Shown here one piece after another: positions 1 to 9,201 of a stretch of DNA of 64,000 bases. How positions within the stretch are numbered: the stretch's first letter is position 1; each line of letters begins with the position of its first letter. The notes beneath the pieces were generated by a model, which worked only from the letters and a program-made list of their open reading frames with translations, made no database searches and had not been told where the DNA came from. This stretch comes from Fischerella muscicola PCC 7414 (lineage in GTDB: Bacteria > Cyanobacteriota > Cyanobacteriia > Cyanobacteriales > Nostocaceae). The position numbers and the translations under genes were made by a program. Location of the stretch: contig NZ_AJLK01000117.1 in NCBI RefSeq assembly GCF_000317205.1, positions 53,503 through 117,502 on the forward strand, written 5' to 3'.

Positions 1-93
1 AATTGCCCACCCAGAAGCGACCAAAAGTAAAAATCTGACTAAAACAACATTATTTAACCTAGACCAAAAATTATTATTTTCCAAGCTACTCAT
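1..93 (-). CDS. AI-2E family transporter, N-terminal 31 codons only (cut by window edge)
   Basis: On the minus strand an ATG at 93 opens a frame that stays open to the left edge. The 31 visible residues contain a short polar start, then RLNNVVLVRFLLLVASGWAI, a hydrophobic first membrane segment. I recognise this as the usual beginning of cyanobacterial AI-2E/PerM-type membrane proteins (about 340-370 residues, 7-8 membrane helices). Only the start is present, so the family call is from memory of the N-terminus. Substrate is unknown; members of this family have been proposed as exporters or ion antiporters. Confidence 0.6.
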   Translation of the reverse strand, partial: MSSLENNNFWSRLNNVVLVRFLLLVASGWAI

Positions 94-649
94 GAATTAT
101 TAGAGATAAGTATATTAAAGGTTAATAGCACTAAGTACAACATTTATTTAATTCCTAGCAAGTTCTTTATAGTAAAAACTCTGCGCTCCTCTGCGGTTAC
201 TTTGCGTTCCTTTGCGTTTCAAAACACTGCATTTAACGCAAAGCGACACAGCCAATAAAATGTCTTAAGCCCATTAACCAATGACATTTACCTTATAGTC
301 TTTAGGTACTAATAACAACTTTCCTAAAGTATATTTTTCTGTTTTTCTAGCTAATAATCTCAATTCCCCAAGAAGGAAGGATTGTGGCAAGACAACTATC
401 TAAAGGTATGTCTTTTTTAAACTTGGTGCGTTTCATTACACTTCAGGGATAATCCAGAAAAATCAAGAGTTTTATATCGAGTCCGTCTTGCTGTAGAGTA
501 CACAGATTGTTTTCTTGTTCGCTCACCTGAGTTGCACCTCGCCCTGAGTACACCTTGAACTGAAGTTCAAGGCTCATAGTACACAGATGAACACCGATAG
601 ATTATGGGTTGGCTGTTAATTCCTGTTTTTCTACTTTCTAGACAGCCAC
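94..649. other. Intergenic region with repeats, a hairpin and one doubtful 22-codon ORF
   Basis: No well supported gene. It holds a CTCTGCG/TTTGCGT-type repeat (about 178-230) that recurs inverted at 39275-39325, a perfect 9-bp-stem hairpin at 551-570 (CCTTGAACT/AGTTCAAGG), and a copy of an ACACAGATGAACACCGATAG-type repeat at about 584-620 that recurs at 29680-29725. A GTG at 384 behind AAGGAAGG starts a 22-codon frame ending at 452; it may be chance. Confidence 0.6.
178..232. repeat. Dispersed CTCTGCG/TTTGCGT repeat
   Basis: A run built from CTGCG, TTTGCG and TTCC units. The reverse complement, built from CGCAGAGG and CGCAAAGG units, lies at about 39275-39325. Such elements are common in intergenic DNA of filamentous cyanobacteria. 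No coding potential seen. Confidence 0.6.
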
Positions 650-3601
650 TTATGACTTCGTTTCCATCCAATTTTCACCAGCACGTACATCTACTACTAA
701 GGGGACACTTAATTGCACCGCATTTTCCATCGTCGACTTAATTTGCATTTGTAATTCTTCCCATTCTTGCGGAGGAACCTCAAATACTAATTCGTCGTGA
801 ACTTGTAGCAATAATCGTGCTTGGTAATTTTGCAAAATTTCATGCAGCCTCACCATCGCAATTTTGATAATATCAGCGCTAGAACCTTGAATTGGGGCAT
901 TTGCAGCAGAACGTAATAAACCAGTGTCGTAATTACCTAAATTCTTCAGCTTACTTAAATCAATATCTTCCGGATTGCTGCCTTTTAATTGACGTAGGCT
1001 ATTGGTGGTAAACTCAAAATAACGACGCCTACCGAGAATTGTTTCGACATAACCTTGAGCGATCGCTTGTTTTTTCAATCCCTCTAAATATTCAAATATT
1101 TTCGGATAACGTTTGTTAAATCGCTTGATAAATTCGTTCGCAAGATTGCGATCTACACCTGTTGAACGGGAAAATTTCAGCGAACCCATTCCATAAATTA
1201 CACCAAAGTTAATTGTTTTTGCTACCCGTCTTTCATCTGATGTAATATCTTGTTTTTCAAACATCAGTCTCGCGGTAACGGTGTGAATATCTTCGTTGTT
1301 TTGATAAGCTTCTACTAGTACTGGTTCTTGACTCAAATGAGTGAGAATTCTTAACTCAATTTGTGAGTAATCAGCAGCAACCATTAACCAACCAGATTCT
1401 GGTAGAAATGCCTTACGAATTTGTCGACTAAAGGCAGTCCGAATTGGGATATTCTGCAAATTTGGATTAGAAGAAGATAGCCTTCCTGTTGATGTCGCTG
1501 TTTGATTAAAATCGGTATGAACTCGCTTTGTATCTGCACGCACCAAAGCTGGTAAAGCATCTACATAAGTAGACTTTAATTTTGCTAATGTCCGATATTC
1601 AATGATGGTGTCAATGATGCCTGTTGTGTCTACTTCTCGTAATCTTTCTAAGGTAGCTACGTCTGTAGAATATCCTGTTTGAATTTTGCGAGAATGTTTA
1701 GTACTTAACCCTAATTTTTCAAACAATATTTGACTTAGTTGTTTGGGAGAACCCAAACTAAACTTTTCTCCAGCTATCTCGTAAGCTTGTTGTTCCAGTT
1801 TTGCTAAATCTGTTTCTAATTGTTGTGAAAGTTCTTTTAAATAAGCTGTATCGATGTGAATACCGTTGTATTCCATTTCTGCCAAAACAGCTTCTAGAGG
1901 TTGTTCCACTTCCACTAATAGCTGACATAAAGCTGGTATTTTGTCTATTTCCGTGCGTAATTTTGTCACGAGTTGGAATGTAGCCCAAACTTGCAAACCA
2001 CAGTAGTCGGCTACTTTATCAATTTCAATATCAGCGATGGTTTTACCTTTGGGAACTAACTCTACATAATTTTGAATTGTCAACCCTAAATGTTTTTGAG
2101 CTAAGTCACTCAAATTATGACTACTCTCAGGATTGAGGACATAACTTGCTAACATGGGGTCAAATACAACCCCAGTTAAATTAATTCCTTGGCACTTGAA
2201 AACTAAGCGATCAAATTTGGCATTTTGGAAAGTCTTAGGATAGCTAGCACTTTCAAAAATTGGGCGTAGGGCTTGTAGTACAATTTCTTTGTTTAAATTT
2301 TCCCCGGTTTGATGATTCAAGGGAATGTAAGCTATTTCATCTGTGTTTGTTCCCCAGCAACAACCAATTCCAACTAACTCAGCATCTCGTGGTTCTAAGT
2401 CGTTGGTTTCAGTATCCCAAGCCACGGGTAAGTTGGGGTTAGTAAAATCTTTTAATAACTGCACCAATTCAGTGAGTTTGGCTTCTGTATCAATAATGCG
2501 GGGTTGAATTGTAGAAGTATTTTGTTGCTGTTGTTGTTCTGTATCCGCAGCGCTGAAAAACCACAAATCTTCATCTTCCCTACCAGGTAGGGGTGTATAA
2601 CTCGCCTCTACTTCTTCTGTGTCTGTAGCTGAAGTTTCTGCTACAGTACCACCAAACTTTTGCTGGAGTTGGTTAATTTTGCCTAAAAAAGATTTAAATT
2701 CTAATTTTTCTAAAATAGGTACTAGAACGCTACTATCAAAGCCTTTTAATTTGCAATCTTCTAAATCAATATCGAGGGGAACATCAAGGACGATCGCTGC
2801 TAAGTATCGAGATTTTTCTGCGTCTTCTTTGCCAGCTTCTAATTTTTTCTGAGTCGCGCCTTTGATTTGACTTAATGATGCATAAATTTGCTCGAGAGAA
2901 CCATAGGTATTTAGCAACTGGACTGCCGTTTTTTCACCGATTCCCTTGACACCAGGAATATTATCTGACTTATCACCACAAAGAGCTTTAAAATCAATCA
3001 CTTGTGATGGTAAAATCCCTAATTTTTCTTTAACTTCTGCCTCTCCAAATTCACTGATACCATTTGTCGATGTAGAACGTTTCAGCGCATCTGGACTAAA
3101 ATACAAAACGCTAATTTCTTTTTCAGGATCAATAAGTTGAAATAAATCGCGATCGCCTGTGAGAATCTTGACTTGATACCCCGCCGCACTCGCCTTTTGT
3201 GCTAGGGTTCCCAGTACATCATCCGCTTCGTAACCAGGGGCAGTGAGAATTTTGAGGTTGAATGCGTCTAGCAACTCATGTAAGTTTTTCAAATCCGGAA
3301 CAAAATCCTCTGGTGTACCTGGGCGATCAGCTTTATAAGTATCATCTGCTTCGTGGCGAAATGTGGGTAAACCTAAATCAAAAGCCACTGCTATTGCTTG
3401 TGGCTGTTGTACTGTCATAACTTCTAGCAGACACTTTAAAAAGCCAAAACATACACTGGTAGGAATTCCTGTTTTGGTTCGTAATCCGCCGTCTCTTCCT
3501 CTGGCGAAGGCGAAGTAAGAACGAAATGCCAAGGAGTGTCCATCTATCAAAATGAAGGTGGGACGTGTTGCGGTTGAATTAGAGGGTGTTTTTTGGGACA
3601 T
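650..3601 (-). CDS. polA: DNA polymerase I
   Basis: Replication and repair polymerase that removes RNA primers and fills gaps. Three domains are visible: an N-terminal 5' nuclease (about residues 15-310), a 3'-5' exonuclease-type domain (about 375-570) and the family A polymerase (about 600-983). Polymerase motif A (DYSQIELRILTHLSQ), motif B (RRVAKTINFGVIYGMG) and motif C (VHDELVF) are intact. In the exonuclease domain DTE and the Asn/Asp motif are present, but the third motif reads YCGLQ where the Y-x3-D aspartate is expected, so proofreading may be impaired. A Gln-rich linker (QQQQQ) precedes the exonuclease domain. Start: ATG at 3601 (MSQK) is preferred; another ATG lies two codons upstream at 3607. 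It is divergent from the HAD gene. Length is normal for cyanobacterial PolI. Confidence 0.97.
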   Translation of the reverse strand: MSQKTPSNSTATRPTFILIDGHSLAFRSYFAFARGRDGGLRTKTGIPTSVCFGFLKCLLEVMTVQQPQAIAVAFDLGLPTFRHEADDTYKADRPGTPEDFVPDLKNLHELLDAFNLKILTAPGYEADDVLGTLAQKASAAGYQVKILTGDRDLFQLIDPEKEISVLYFSPDALKRSTSTNGISEFGEAEVKEKLGILPSQVIDFKALCGDKSDNIPGVKGIGEKTAVQLLNTYGSLEQIYASLSQIKGATQKKLEAGKEDAEKSRYLAAIVLDVPLDIDLEDCKLKGFDSSVLVPILEKLEFKSFLGKINQLQQKFGGTVAETSATDTEEVEASYTPLPGREDEDLWFFSAADTEQQQQQNTSTIQPRIIDTEAKLTELVQLLKDFTNPNLPVAWDTETNDLEPRDAELVGIGCCWGTNTDEIAYIPLNHQTGENLNKEIVLQALRPIFESASYPKTFQNAKFDRLVFKCQGINLTGVVFDPMLASYVLNPESSHNLSDLAQKHLGLTIQNYVELVPKGKTIADIEIDKVADYCGLQVWATFQLVTKLRTEIDKIPALCQLLVEVEQPLEAVLAEMEYNGIHIDTAYLKELSQQLETDLAKLEQQAYEIAGEKFSLGSPKQLSQILFEKLGLSTKHSRKIQTGYSTDVATLERLREVDTTGIIDTIIEYRTLAKLKSTYVDALPALVRADTKRVHTDFNQTATSTGRLSSSNPNLQNIPIRTAFSRQIRKAFLPESGWLMVAADYSQIELRILTHLSQEPVLVEAYQNNEDIHTVTARLMFEKQDITSDERRVAKTINFGVIYGMGSLKFSRSTGVDRNLANEFIKRFNKRYPKIFEYLEGLKKQAIAQGYVETILGRRRYFEFTTNSLRQLKGSNPEDIDLSKLKNLGNYDTGLLRSAANAPIQGSSADIIKIAMVRLHEILQNYQARLLLQVHDELVFEVPPQEWEELQMQIKSTMENAVQLSVPLVVDVRAGENWMETKS

Positions 3602-3724
3602 ACACATATTTTAGCCAGCAGCTTTCATTGCTTTATCTGACCAGTAGGAGGATTTCAGGTGATTTCTTAACCAGAGACTGATAACCTCGAACTGGGACTT
3701 CAAAGTATATTGATCATCAAATTT

Positions 3725-4606
3725 ATGCACAAAGCATCTGCTACTCAAATAAAATCAGCTGCTGTTGCGGGTATGGCTACAAAAGAAATTAAACTGCTGG
3801 TTCTAGATATAGATGGAACTATCGCCGGCGAATCTAACAATATCAGCGAACCTGTCAAAGAAGCAATCACTGCGGCAAAAGCACAAGGAATTAAGGTCGC
3901 GATCGCCACTGGTAGGATGTTCCGTTCTGCTTTGCGCTTCCATCAAGACATTGGCTCTACTCTACCCTTAATAGCCTATCAAGGAGCCTGGATACAAGAC
4001 CCAGCCTCTCAACAAATGTACCAACATTTACCTGTTTCCAGGGAAATGGCTCAACAGCTATTAGACTATTTTGAACAACCACAATTGCGATCGCTTTTAT
4101 CTGTTCATTTTTACATCAACGATCAACTCTACGTCCGTGAAATCACAACCGAAACTCAACTTTATGCAGAACGTTCTGGGATTAACCCTATTGCAGTCGG
4201 TGACTTACGTCAAGTTTTAAACACTTATGAACCCACAAAAATACTAGCTTTGTGCGATGACACAGACATTATTGATAATTTACTCGGTTCTTTAAGCCGT
4301 CAATACACCCCTGCTGAGTTGTATTTGACAAAATCCGTTGCCACATTTTTTGAAGCGACTAATCCTTTTGCTAATAAAGGTGTGGCTGTGCGTTACCTTG
4401 CTGAAGAACTGCTAGGGCTACAACCTACTAACGTCATGACTATTGGCGATAACTTTAATGATTTAGAAATGCTAGAGTATGCTGGTATTGGTGTCGCTAT
4501 GGGTAATGCCCCATCACAAGTGCAAGCGATCGCCAACTGGATAGCTCCTAGTGTTGAGCAAGATGGAGCAGCAGTGGCAATTGAAAAGTTGTTGCTATCG
4601 CAGTAG
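3725..4606 (+). CDS. Cof-type HAD-IIB family hydrolase
   Basis: Predicted cytosolic phosphatase acting on small phosphorylated metabolites such as sugar phosphates or flavin precursors. The HAD motifs are clear: motif I with nucleophile DIDGT (LLVLDIDGTIAGE), motif II ATGR, a lysine in NPFANKGVAV, and motif IV GDNFNDLEML, which binds Mg. The cap of about 110 residues between motifs II and III is the IIB type. The start is uncertain: ATG at 3725 or the ATG at 3773 just before the conserved core (MATKEIK); a TTG at 3710 is also in frame. Divergent from polA with about 100 bp between. The exact substrate cannot be read from sequence. Confidence 0.9.
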   Translation: MHKASATQIKSAAVAGMATKEIKLLVLDIDGTIAGESNNISEPVKEAITAAKAQGIKVAIATGRMFRSALRFHQDIGSTLPLIAYQGAWIQDPASQQMYQHLPVSREMAQQLLDYFEQPQLRSLLSVHFYINDQLYVREITTETQLYAERSGINPIAVGDLRQVLNTYEPTKILALCDDTDIIDNLLGSLSRQYTPAELYLTKSVATFFEATNPFANKGVAVRYLAEELLGLQPTNVMTIGDNFNDLEMLEYAGIGVAMGNAPSQVQAIANWIAPSVEQDGAAVAIEKLLLSQ

Positions 4607-4680
4607 TTGTTTGTTGTTAGTTGTTAGTTGTTTGAAACGACCAACAATCAACAACCATCGATCAACAATTTATAAAAAAT
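4607..4680. repeat. Heptamer-repeat hairpin (GTTGTTA / CAACAAT type)
   Basis: Left arm of GTTGTTA-type units, a TTGTTTGAAAC centre, and a right arm of CAACAATCAACAA units, so the element can fold into a long imperfect hairpin. The same architecture recurs at 8011-8090, 23060-23140, 29104-29250, 34981-35040 and 40268-40392. It sits directly after the HAD stop codon and may act as a transcript 3' end. Confidence 0.7.
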
Positions 4681-4850
4681 CAGAAAGGGCGCCGACGACT
4701 GGCCGTGTTTCGTCTCGGCACCCTTGCTGGTTCGCTCCTCACACACCAGCTAATATATCTTGGGTGATTAGATCAGTCAATACTTGTTACAAAAGTTTTG
4801 GTTTCTTTCATTAAACTCTCATATTTCTACCTGTTTAAATGAAGATTTCC

Positions 4851-5738
4851 TCACAATTCCAAAAGAGCCAAAATACCAAGCTTTTCTTCCAACAGTATTC
4901 TTAAAACCGATTGAGTGGCCATAACCAATCCCAGCCTAGCTTGAGCTAATTCTGGTGAGTTGACTTTTACCTCGCCCCAAATCCGACAGTCGCGCCAGAA
5001 GTTGTCAAACACTTGACTTAAACAAAGCGCCTGTTTTTCCCATTTCACCGAATCACTAGAGTCCGAACACTCTAATTCATCAACTACTTGCACTAACTCA
5101 CTTAGCAAACACAACTCACTTGGATGATGAAAACGTAGTTCTTGTTGTTTGTTAAGCCAAGGTATAGCGCCCTCAGAGGTAATTAATCCCTCTCGTTCAC
5201 CCAGTTGCACAAGGGAGCAACAGCGTGCATGGGCATATTGAATTGGGAATAGCTGATTAGGGATCGGGGATTGGGGAGATGGGGAGTGTGGGGAGAATAA
5301 TACAGTAACCAATTCCTCGTTGTCTTCCTTGTCTTCCTTGTCCCCCGTGCCCCCGTGTTCCTGCGCCACAATATCCCCCCGTCCTTCAACCAGCCTCTGC
5401 AACCAGCCAGCCAAAACAGGGTGGGTCAATTCTAAATGAATCCAACCAGGTGAGACTATGCGAATAGTAAAAACTCTAGCCGAGTTAGCCGATAAATGAG
5501 AAGCGATCGCTTCAGCAATCTCCATCGCTGGAATTTTCTCATATTTTGATAGCTGTAATGCTAACCCTGTGATGTAAAAAACTTGATTACTATTTCTACC
5601 TTTAGATAGAGGAAATTTTTTATTTGCTAGACTTTCAATTTTTGGGTAGCCCGTATAAATACTTAAAGCAATCATTAAATAACTGTATACTAACTGTTTA
5701 ATTGCAGTGTATTTACTTACTAGTAGCATTTTATGCAC
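4851..5738 (-). CDS. DALR anticodon-binding domain protein
   Basis: A stand-alone protein whose C-terminal half (about residues 165-295) resembles the DALR anticodon-binding domain of class I aminoacyl-tRNA synthetases; it ends in a helical bundle (ARLGLVMATQSVLRILLEEKLG). The N-terminal half (SNQVFYITGLALQLSK, EIAEAIASHL, PGWIHLEL) resembles the additional domain of arginyl-tRNA synthetase. No HIGH or KMSKS catalytic motifs exist, so it is not a synthetase; function is unknown, possibly tRNA-related. Residues about 123-164 are Gly/Asp/Glu/Pro-rich and are encoded by GGGGAG-type repeat DNA also found between genes, which suggests an in-frame repeat insertion between the two halves. The start is uncertain: MHKMLLVSK at 5738 is used. 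Confidence 0.75.
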   Translation of the reverse strand: MHKMLLVSKYTAIKQLVYSYLMIALSIYTGYPKIESLANKKFPLSKGRNSNQVFYITGLALQLSKYEKIPAMEIAEAIASHLSANSARVFTIRIVSPGWIHLELTHPVLAGWLQRLVEGRGDIVAQEHGGTGDKEDKEDNEELVTVLFSPHSPSPQSPIPNQLFPIQYAHARCCSLVQLGEREGLITSEGAIPWLNKQQELRFHHPSELCLLSELVQVVDELECSDSSDSVKWEKQALCLSQVFDNFWRDCRIWGEVKVNSPELAQARLGLVMATQSVLRILLEEKLGILALLEL

Positions 5739-5994
5739 ATACTTTACTGATAAAAGGCTCCTCCGTTAAAACTATTGATTTTCTGTCATCTGTCTTTAGG
5801 TAGAACTTTAATCTAAGCAAAGAAAAATTAGAATTATGCAAATTTTTTTTGAAACTGAGTAAATTTTACTACCATCATTGTACAGTAGGTAGTATAACAA
5901 AAGAGTAGGAACTCAAATTCCTCTCTTTGCATGGCTGGCACTGTTAGGTGTTAAGCCTGACCTGCCAACGAGAAGACACTCCTTGCACCTTGTT

Positions 5995-6753
5995 ATGACG
6001 TCTTTGTCTTCAGCCGAACGCTCTTTGTTACCTATGCAATCTCCATCCTCCTTTTCTGAGGCATCACGGCCTTTCTTAACTTGGCAACGAATTCTTGATT
6101 GGGCTCAAGAACACTACCGCTGCCGCACCTTTAGCAAAGATGAGCGCATTCCAGCCCGTCCTGGATTGCTGTATTTGGTGCAAAGGGGTGCTATCCGCAT
6201 GGTAGGAACCGCCCAAGTGAGTGCAACAGCAAACCAGTTAACATCTCGACGCATTAACAGAACCCCAGAAGAAGCCTTCTTAGGATTTGTTGGTGCGGGA
6301 AACCCGTTTGAAATTGTTGCCCAGTCACCATTCACACTCCAGGCTTATGCCCACGTTGACCAAACAGCAGTGTTGTGGATGTATTGGCACGATTTAGATA
6401 ACTGGCCTCACTTCCGCCGCGAAATCATGGATCTTTTTAGATATCAGCACCAGCGCAAACTGCTGTGGCTGAGTGCCTTAGGACAACGCCGCACCATTGA
6501 CCGACTCTTAGGATTTCTCACATTGTTGATTGAGGAATATGGAGAGCCGGCAACGAGCGAAACAGATCCTGAGGTGATTCGTGGCTATTGCCTACCTTTC
6601 CCTCTCACTCATGCCCAAATTGGCAGTGCAATTGGTTCGACTCGTGTTACCGTCACCCGTTTGATGGGTAAGTTGCGTCAGCGTGGCTTAATCCTCACGC
6701 AGGGAGATAATTTGATTTGCTTGCCAGCAGAGTCGATTAACAGAGCCGGCTAA
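5995..6753 (+). CDS. devH: Crp/Fnr-family transcriptional regulator, DevH-like
   Basis: About 252 residues with an N-terminal cyclic-nucleotide-type beta-barrel and a C-terminal helix-turn-helix (about residues 195-240: PLTHAQIGSAIGSTRVTVTR, then LMGKLRQRGLI). DevH of Anabaena sp. PCC 7120 is a Crp-family regulator needed for heterocyst glycolipid layer formation. The name rests on overall resemblance and on the neighbours: a LysR gene, an NnrU-like gene, thioredoxin, ndhF and ndhD follow in the order I recall from Anabaena, interrupted here by the kinase/binding-protein cassette. Start: ATG at 5995 (MTSLSSAERS); a TTG at 5983 is in frame. Effector unknown. Other Crp-type cyanobacterial regulators cannot be fully excluded. 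Confidence 0.75.
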   Translation: MTSLSSAERSLLPMQSPSSFSEASRPFLTWQRILDWAQEHYRCRTFSKDERIPARPGLLYLVQRGAIRMVGTAQVSATANQLTSRRINRTPEEAFLGFVGAGNPFEIVAQSPFTLQAYAHVDQTAVLWMYWHDLDNWPHFRREIMDLFRYQHQRKLLWLSALGQRRTIDRLLGFLTLLIEEYGEPATSETDPEVIRGYCLPFPLTHAQIGSAIGSTRVTVTRLMGKLRQRGLILTQGDNLICLPAESINRAG

Positions 6754-6940
6754 AGCATATGTGCCAAATTCTTTGACGAGAAGTCGCCTACCATCAGGAA
6801 TAGCGCCCACCACCGCTATCCTTACGGGAAGGCGTAAATCTCCCAAGAATCATCCTTCAATCATTTCTTGCACGTTTATAGAGGGTTCTAGGGGTGTCTA
6901 TTGGCAATATCGCCACTTTGTAGCCTGCTTATGACCAGTG

Positions 6941-7996
6941 TCAGCGAATTTTGACAAACCCAGCTTGGAAAATCAATTCCTGTCCCTGTTCAGTCAGCAG
7001 CAAGTTGGCATAAGCGACACCCGCTTGCTGCTCAATTTGGTTATTCTGTTTGACCACCACAAACAGATTTCGGGTAATTGGGTACTTTCCAGATTGGAAA
7101 GCCTCAATGTTCAATTTATTTCGTTTACCAGGACACTCAGAAGGGAGGACAAGTGGTTCTTGGTAAGGAGCAATATACTGCCCTTGCGTTCGCCCCAAAG
7201 GCAAGGGTTTAATTGAACATTGGGGAACAACTTCTGGGGCAGAAGCGTAGTATATGCCACCAATACTACCAGCCACTTTTTGCAAGGCTTGGGTGGTTGT
7301 GAAAACAAACTCCACATTGGAGCTAAAGGCTTGACCACTCAAGATGTCTTGGACAAATAGTTCTACAGTCCCACCATCACTGATGCGACGCGAGTATGGC
7401 TTTATAGGGATATTAGGGCCACCCACTTGATTCCAATTCGTGATTTTGCCTGTGTAAATAGACCGTAATTGGTCTACTGTTAGTCCTGGAATATTAATAT
7501 TAGGATTTACTGCTACTGCTAAGCCATCAATTGCTACAGCAATTTGTTGCAGAGTAAACCCGCGCTCTTTAGCACGCTTTAGTTCTTCGTCCAGAATTGG
7601 TCGAGATGACTGAGCAAACGCTAATCGACCATCAATTAATGCTTGAATACCTGTACTGGAACCAGGAGTAGCACTGATTGGTTCTACATAACGCAGACGA
7701 AACTCTGGTCGTGCTGCTTGAATTGCTGGATCAACAGCGAGTCGAATCGGTGCCCAAGAAGTACTGCCTCCATAGTTGAATAATCCTGTGGGGACACTTT
7801 GAATAGAGGCAAAATTGTTACCACTTGATTCTGGCTTAGTAATATTAGGACTAGTGGAATTAATCGGTTGAGGTTTGGTAACTTGATTAAAGTTAAAACT
7901 AGTTTTTCTGGTAAACCACCAAAAGCCTCCACCAATCAACCCAATAGTTATTAATAAAGATAATATTAAAATTGGCGTTTCATTTTTTTGTGACAT
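6941..7996 (-). CDS. PstS-like substrate-binding protein (copy 1)
   Basis: Predicted phosphate-type periplasmic binding protein held in the membrane by one N-terminal helix (about residues 8-28). The PstS-like core carries GLFNYGGSTSWAPIR, GSSTGIQALIDGRLAFAQSS, YTGKITNWNQVGGPN and SRRISDGGTVELF, which resemble the phosphate-binding loops. It is a clear paralogue of the next gene, down to the MSQKNET start. No pstC, pstA or pstB lies nearby, so a role in ligand sensing with the upstream kinase, or supply to a transporter elsewhere, are both possible. It is the last gene of a same-strand series: kinase, broken binding protein, PstS-like copy 2, copy 1. 351 residues, normal length. Confidence 0.88.
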   Translation of the reverse strand: MSQKNETPILILSLLITIGLIGGGFWWFTRKTSFNFNQVTKPQPINSTSPNITKPESSGNNFASIQSVPTGLFNYGGSTSWAPIRLAVDPAIQAARPEFRLRYVEPISATPGSSTGIQALIDGRLAFAQSSRPILDEELKRAKERGFTLQQIAVAIDGLAVAVNPNINIPGLTVDQLRSIYTGKITNWNQVGGPNIPIKPYSRRISDGGTVELFVQDILSGQAFSSNVEFVFTTTQALQKVAGSIGGIYYASAPEVVPQCSIKPLPLGRTQGQYIAPYQEPLVLPSECPGKRNKLNIEAFQSGKYPITRNLFVVVKQNNQIEQQAGVAYANLLLTEQGQELIFQAGFVKIR

Positions 7997-8010
7997 AGTA
8001 ATTTACCTAT

Positions 8011-8165
8011 TGTTAGTAGTTAGTTATTGGTTCTTTCCAACAACAAACAACAACCAACAACCAACAAATTAAAAGTTTAGCTGTTGATAGTTACGTAGTT
8101 GTTTATTAGTAGAAGAGTGAATTTAGCCCAACACCAACCAACAATCAACAATCAACAAATAATAA
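8011..8165. repeat. Two adjoining heptamer-repeat hairpins between the PstS-like paralogues
   Basis: GTTAGTAGTTAGTTATTGG-type left arm, TTTCC centre and CAACAA-rich right arm (8011-8067), followed by a second CAACCAACAATCAACAA-rich stretch to about 8160. It fills the whole 170-bp gap between the two paralogous genes and resembles the elements at 4607 and 23060. Confidence 0.7.
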
Positions 8166-8166
8166 A

Positions 8167-9201
8167 TTATCTAATCCTGACAAATCCAGCTTTAGAAATT
8201 AATTCTTGACCTTGGTTTGTCAGCAGTAGATTGGCATAGGTTTCTCCCGCTTGCTGATCGCTTTGATTATTTTGTTTCACAATCACAAACAACCGTCTGG
8301 TAATTGGATATTCACCACTCAAAAAAGTAGATGCATTGAGTTGGTTACGCTGTTGTGGACACTGTTGCAGAGGAATAAATGGTTCTTTGTAAGATGGAAT
8401 AAATTTATCTGCTGTTTTTCCTAGTGGTAAGGGTTTAACAGTACATTGTCCGACTACTTCTGGTGCAGAAGCGTAATACATACCTCCTGGATTTTTTGCG
8501 ACTTCTTTTAAAGCTTCTGTGGTAGTGGGAATGAATTGAACATTCGCACCAAATTTTTCTCCTTCTAAAACGTTTTCATCAAAAAATTCGACCGTACCTC
8601 CTTCTTCCAAACGGCGAGAGTAAGGTGTAATCGCTAAATTTGGCCCTCCTACTTGTTGCCAGTTGGTGATCTTGCCAGTGTATATATCTTTAAGTTGGGC
8701 AACAGTTAAACCAGGTACTTTGAGATTGGGATTTACTGCAACTGCAATGCCATCAATCGCCACTGGAATTTCTTTTAAAGTAAAGCCGCGCTGCTGTGCT
8801 TTTTGGTATTCTTCGTCTTTAATTGGACGTGAGGACTGGGAAAAAGCTAGCTGATTGTCTAAAAGCATCTTAATCCCACTTCCAGAACCTGGGGCCCCTA
8901 TCGTTGGATCTGTGTAGCGTAGTTGAAATTGCGGAAATACAGTTTGAATCGCTGTATCAACATTTTTACGAATTGGCGCCCAAGTAGTGCTACCACCATA
9001 GTTAAATAAGCCAGAAGGAACATTTGGTAACTGTGCAAAAGTCTCAGCAGTAGGTGGTTGAATCGGTTCAGATAAATTATTTTTTGCCTTGAAGAATCTA
9101 ATTCCAGAACTATTACCTAACCATAAAAAGACACTACCCACAAGCCCTAATGTAATGACTAGAGTTAAAAGCAAAACTGTGGTTTCATTTTTTTGAGACA
9201 T
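8167..9201 (-). CDS. PstS-like substrate-binding protein (copy 2)
   Basis: Paralogue of the downstream gene with the same plan: MSQKNET start, one membrane-anchor helix (about residues 8-27), short linker and PstS-type lobes with GLFNYGGSTTWAPIR, GSGSGIKMLLDNQLAFSQSS, YTGKITNWQQVGGPN and SRRLEEGGTVEFF. It probably binds phosphate or a similar oxyanion on the outer side of the plasma membrane. The two copies have diverged across their whole length, so the duplication is not recent. There are no transporter partners in the window. 344 residues. Confidence 0.88.
   Translation of the reverse strand: MSQKNETTVLLLTLVITLGLVGSVFLWLGNSSGIRFFKAKNNLSEPIQPPTAETFAQLPNVPSGLFNYGGSTTWAPIRKNVDTAIQTVFPQFQLRYTDPTIGAPGSGSGIKMLLDNQLAFSQSSRPIKDEEYQKAQQRGFTLKEIPVAIDGIAVAVNPNLKVPGLTVAQLKDIYTGKITNWQQVGGPNLAITPYSRRLEEGGTVEFFDENVLEGEKFGANVQFIPTTTEALKEVAKNPGGMYYASAPEVVGQCTVKPLPLGKTADKFIPSYKEPFIPLQQCPQQRNQLNASTFLSGEYPITRRLFVIVKQNNQSDQQAGETYANLLLTNQGQELISKAGFVRIR

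Noticed and set aside
4551..4814. 87-codon plus-strand frame after the HAD gene
   Set aside because: Overlaps the HAD 3' end in another frame and continues through a spacer repeat; no family signal.
5860..5994. NtcA site (GTA-N8-TAC) upstream of the DevH-like gene
   Set aside because: GTA triplets exist near 5880-5900 but none has TAC at the right distance.
6938..7216. 92-codon plus-strand frame inside the first PstS-like gene
   Set aside because: Antisense shadow of a well supported gene.
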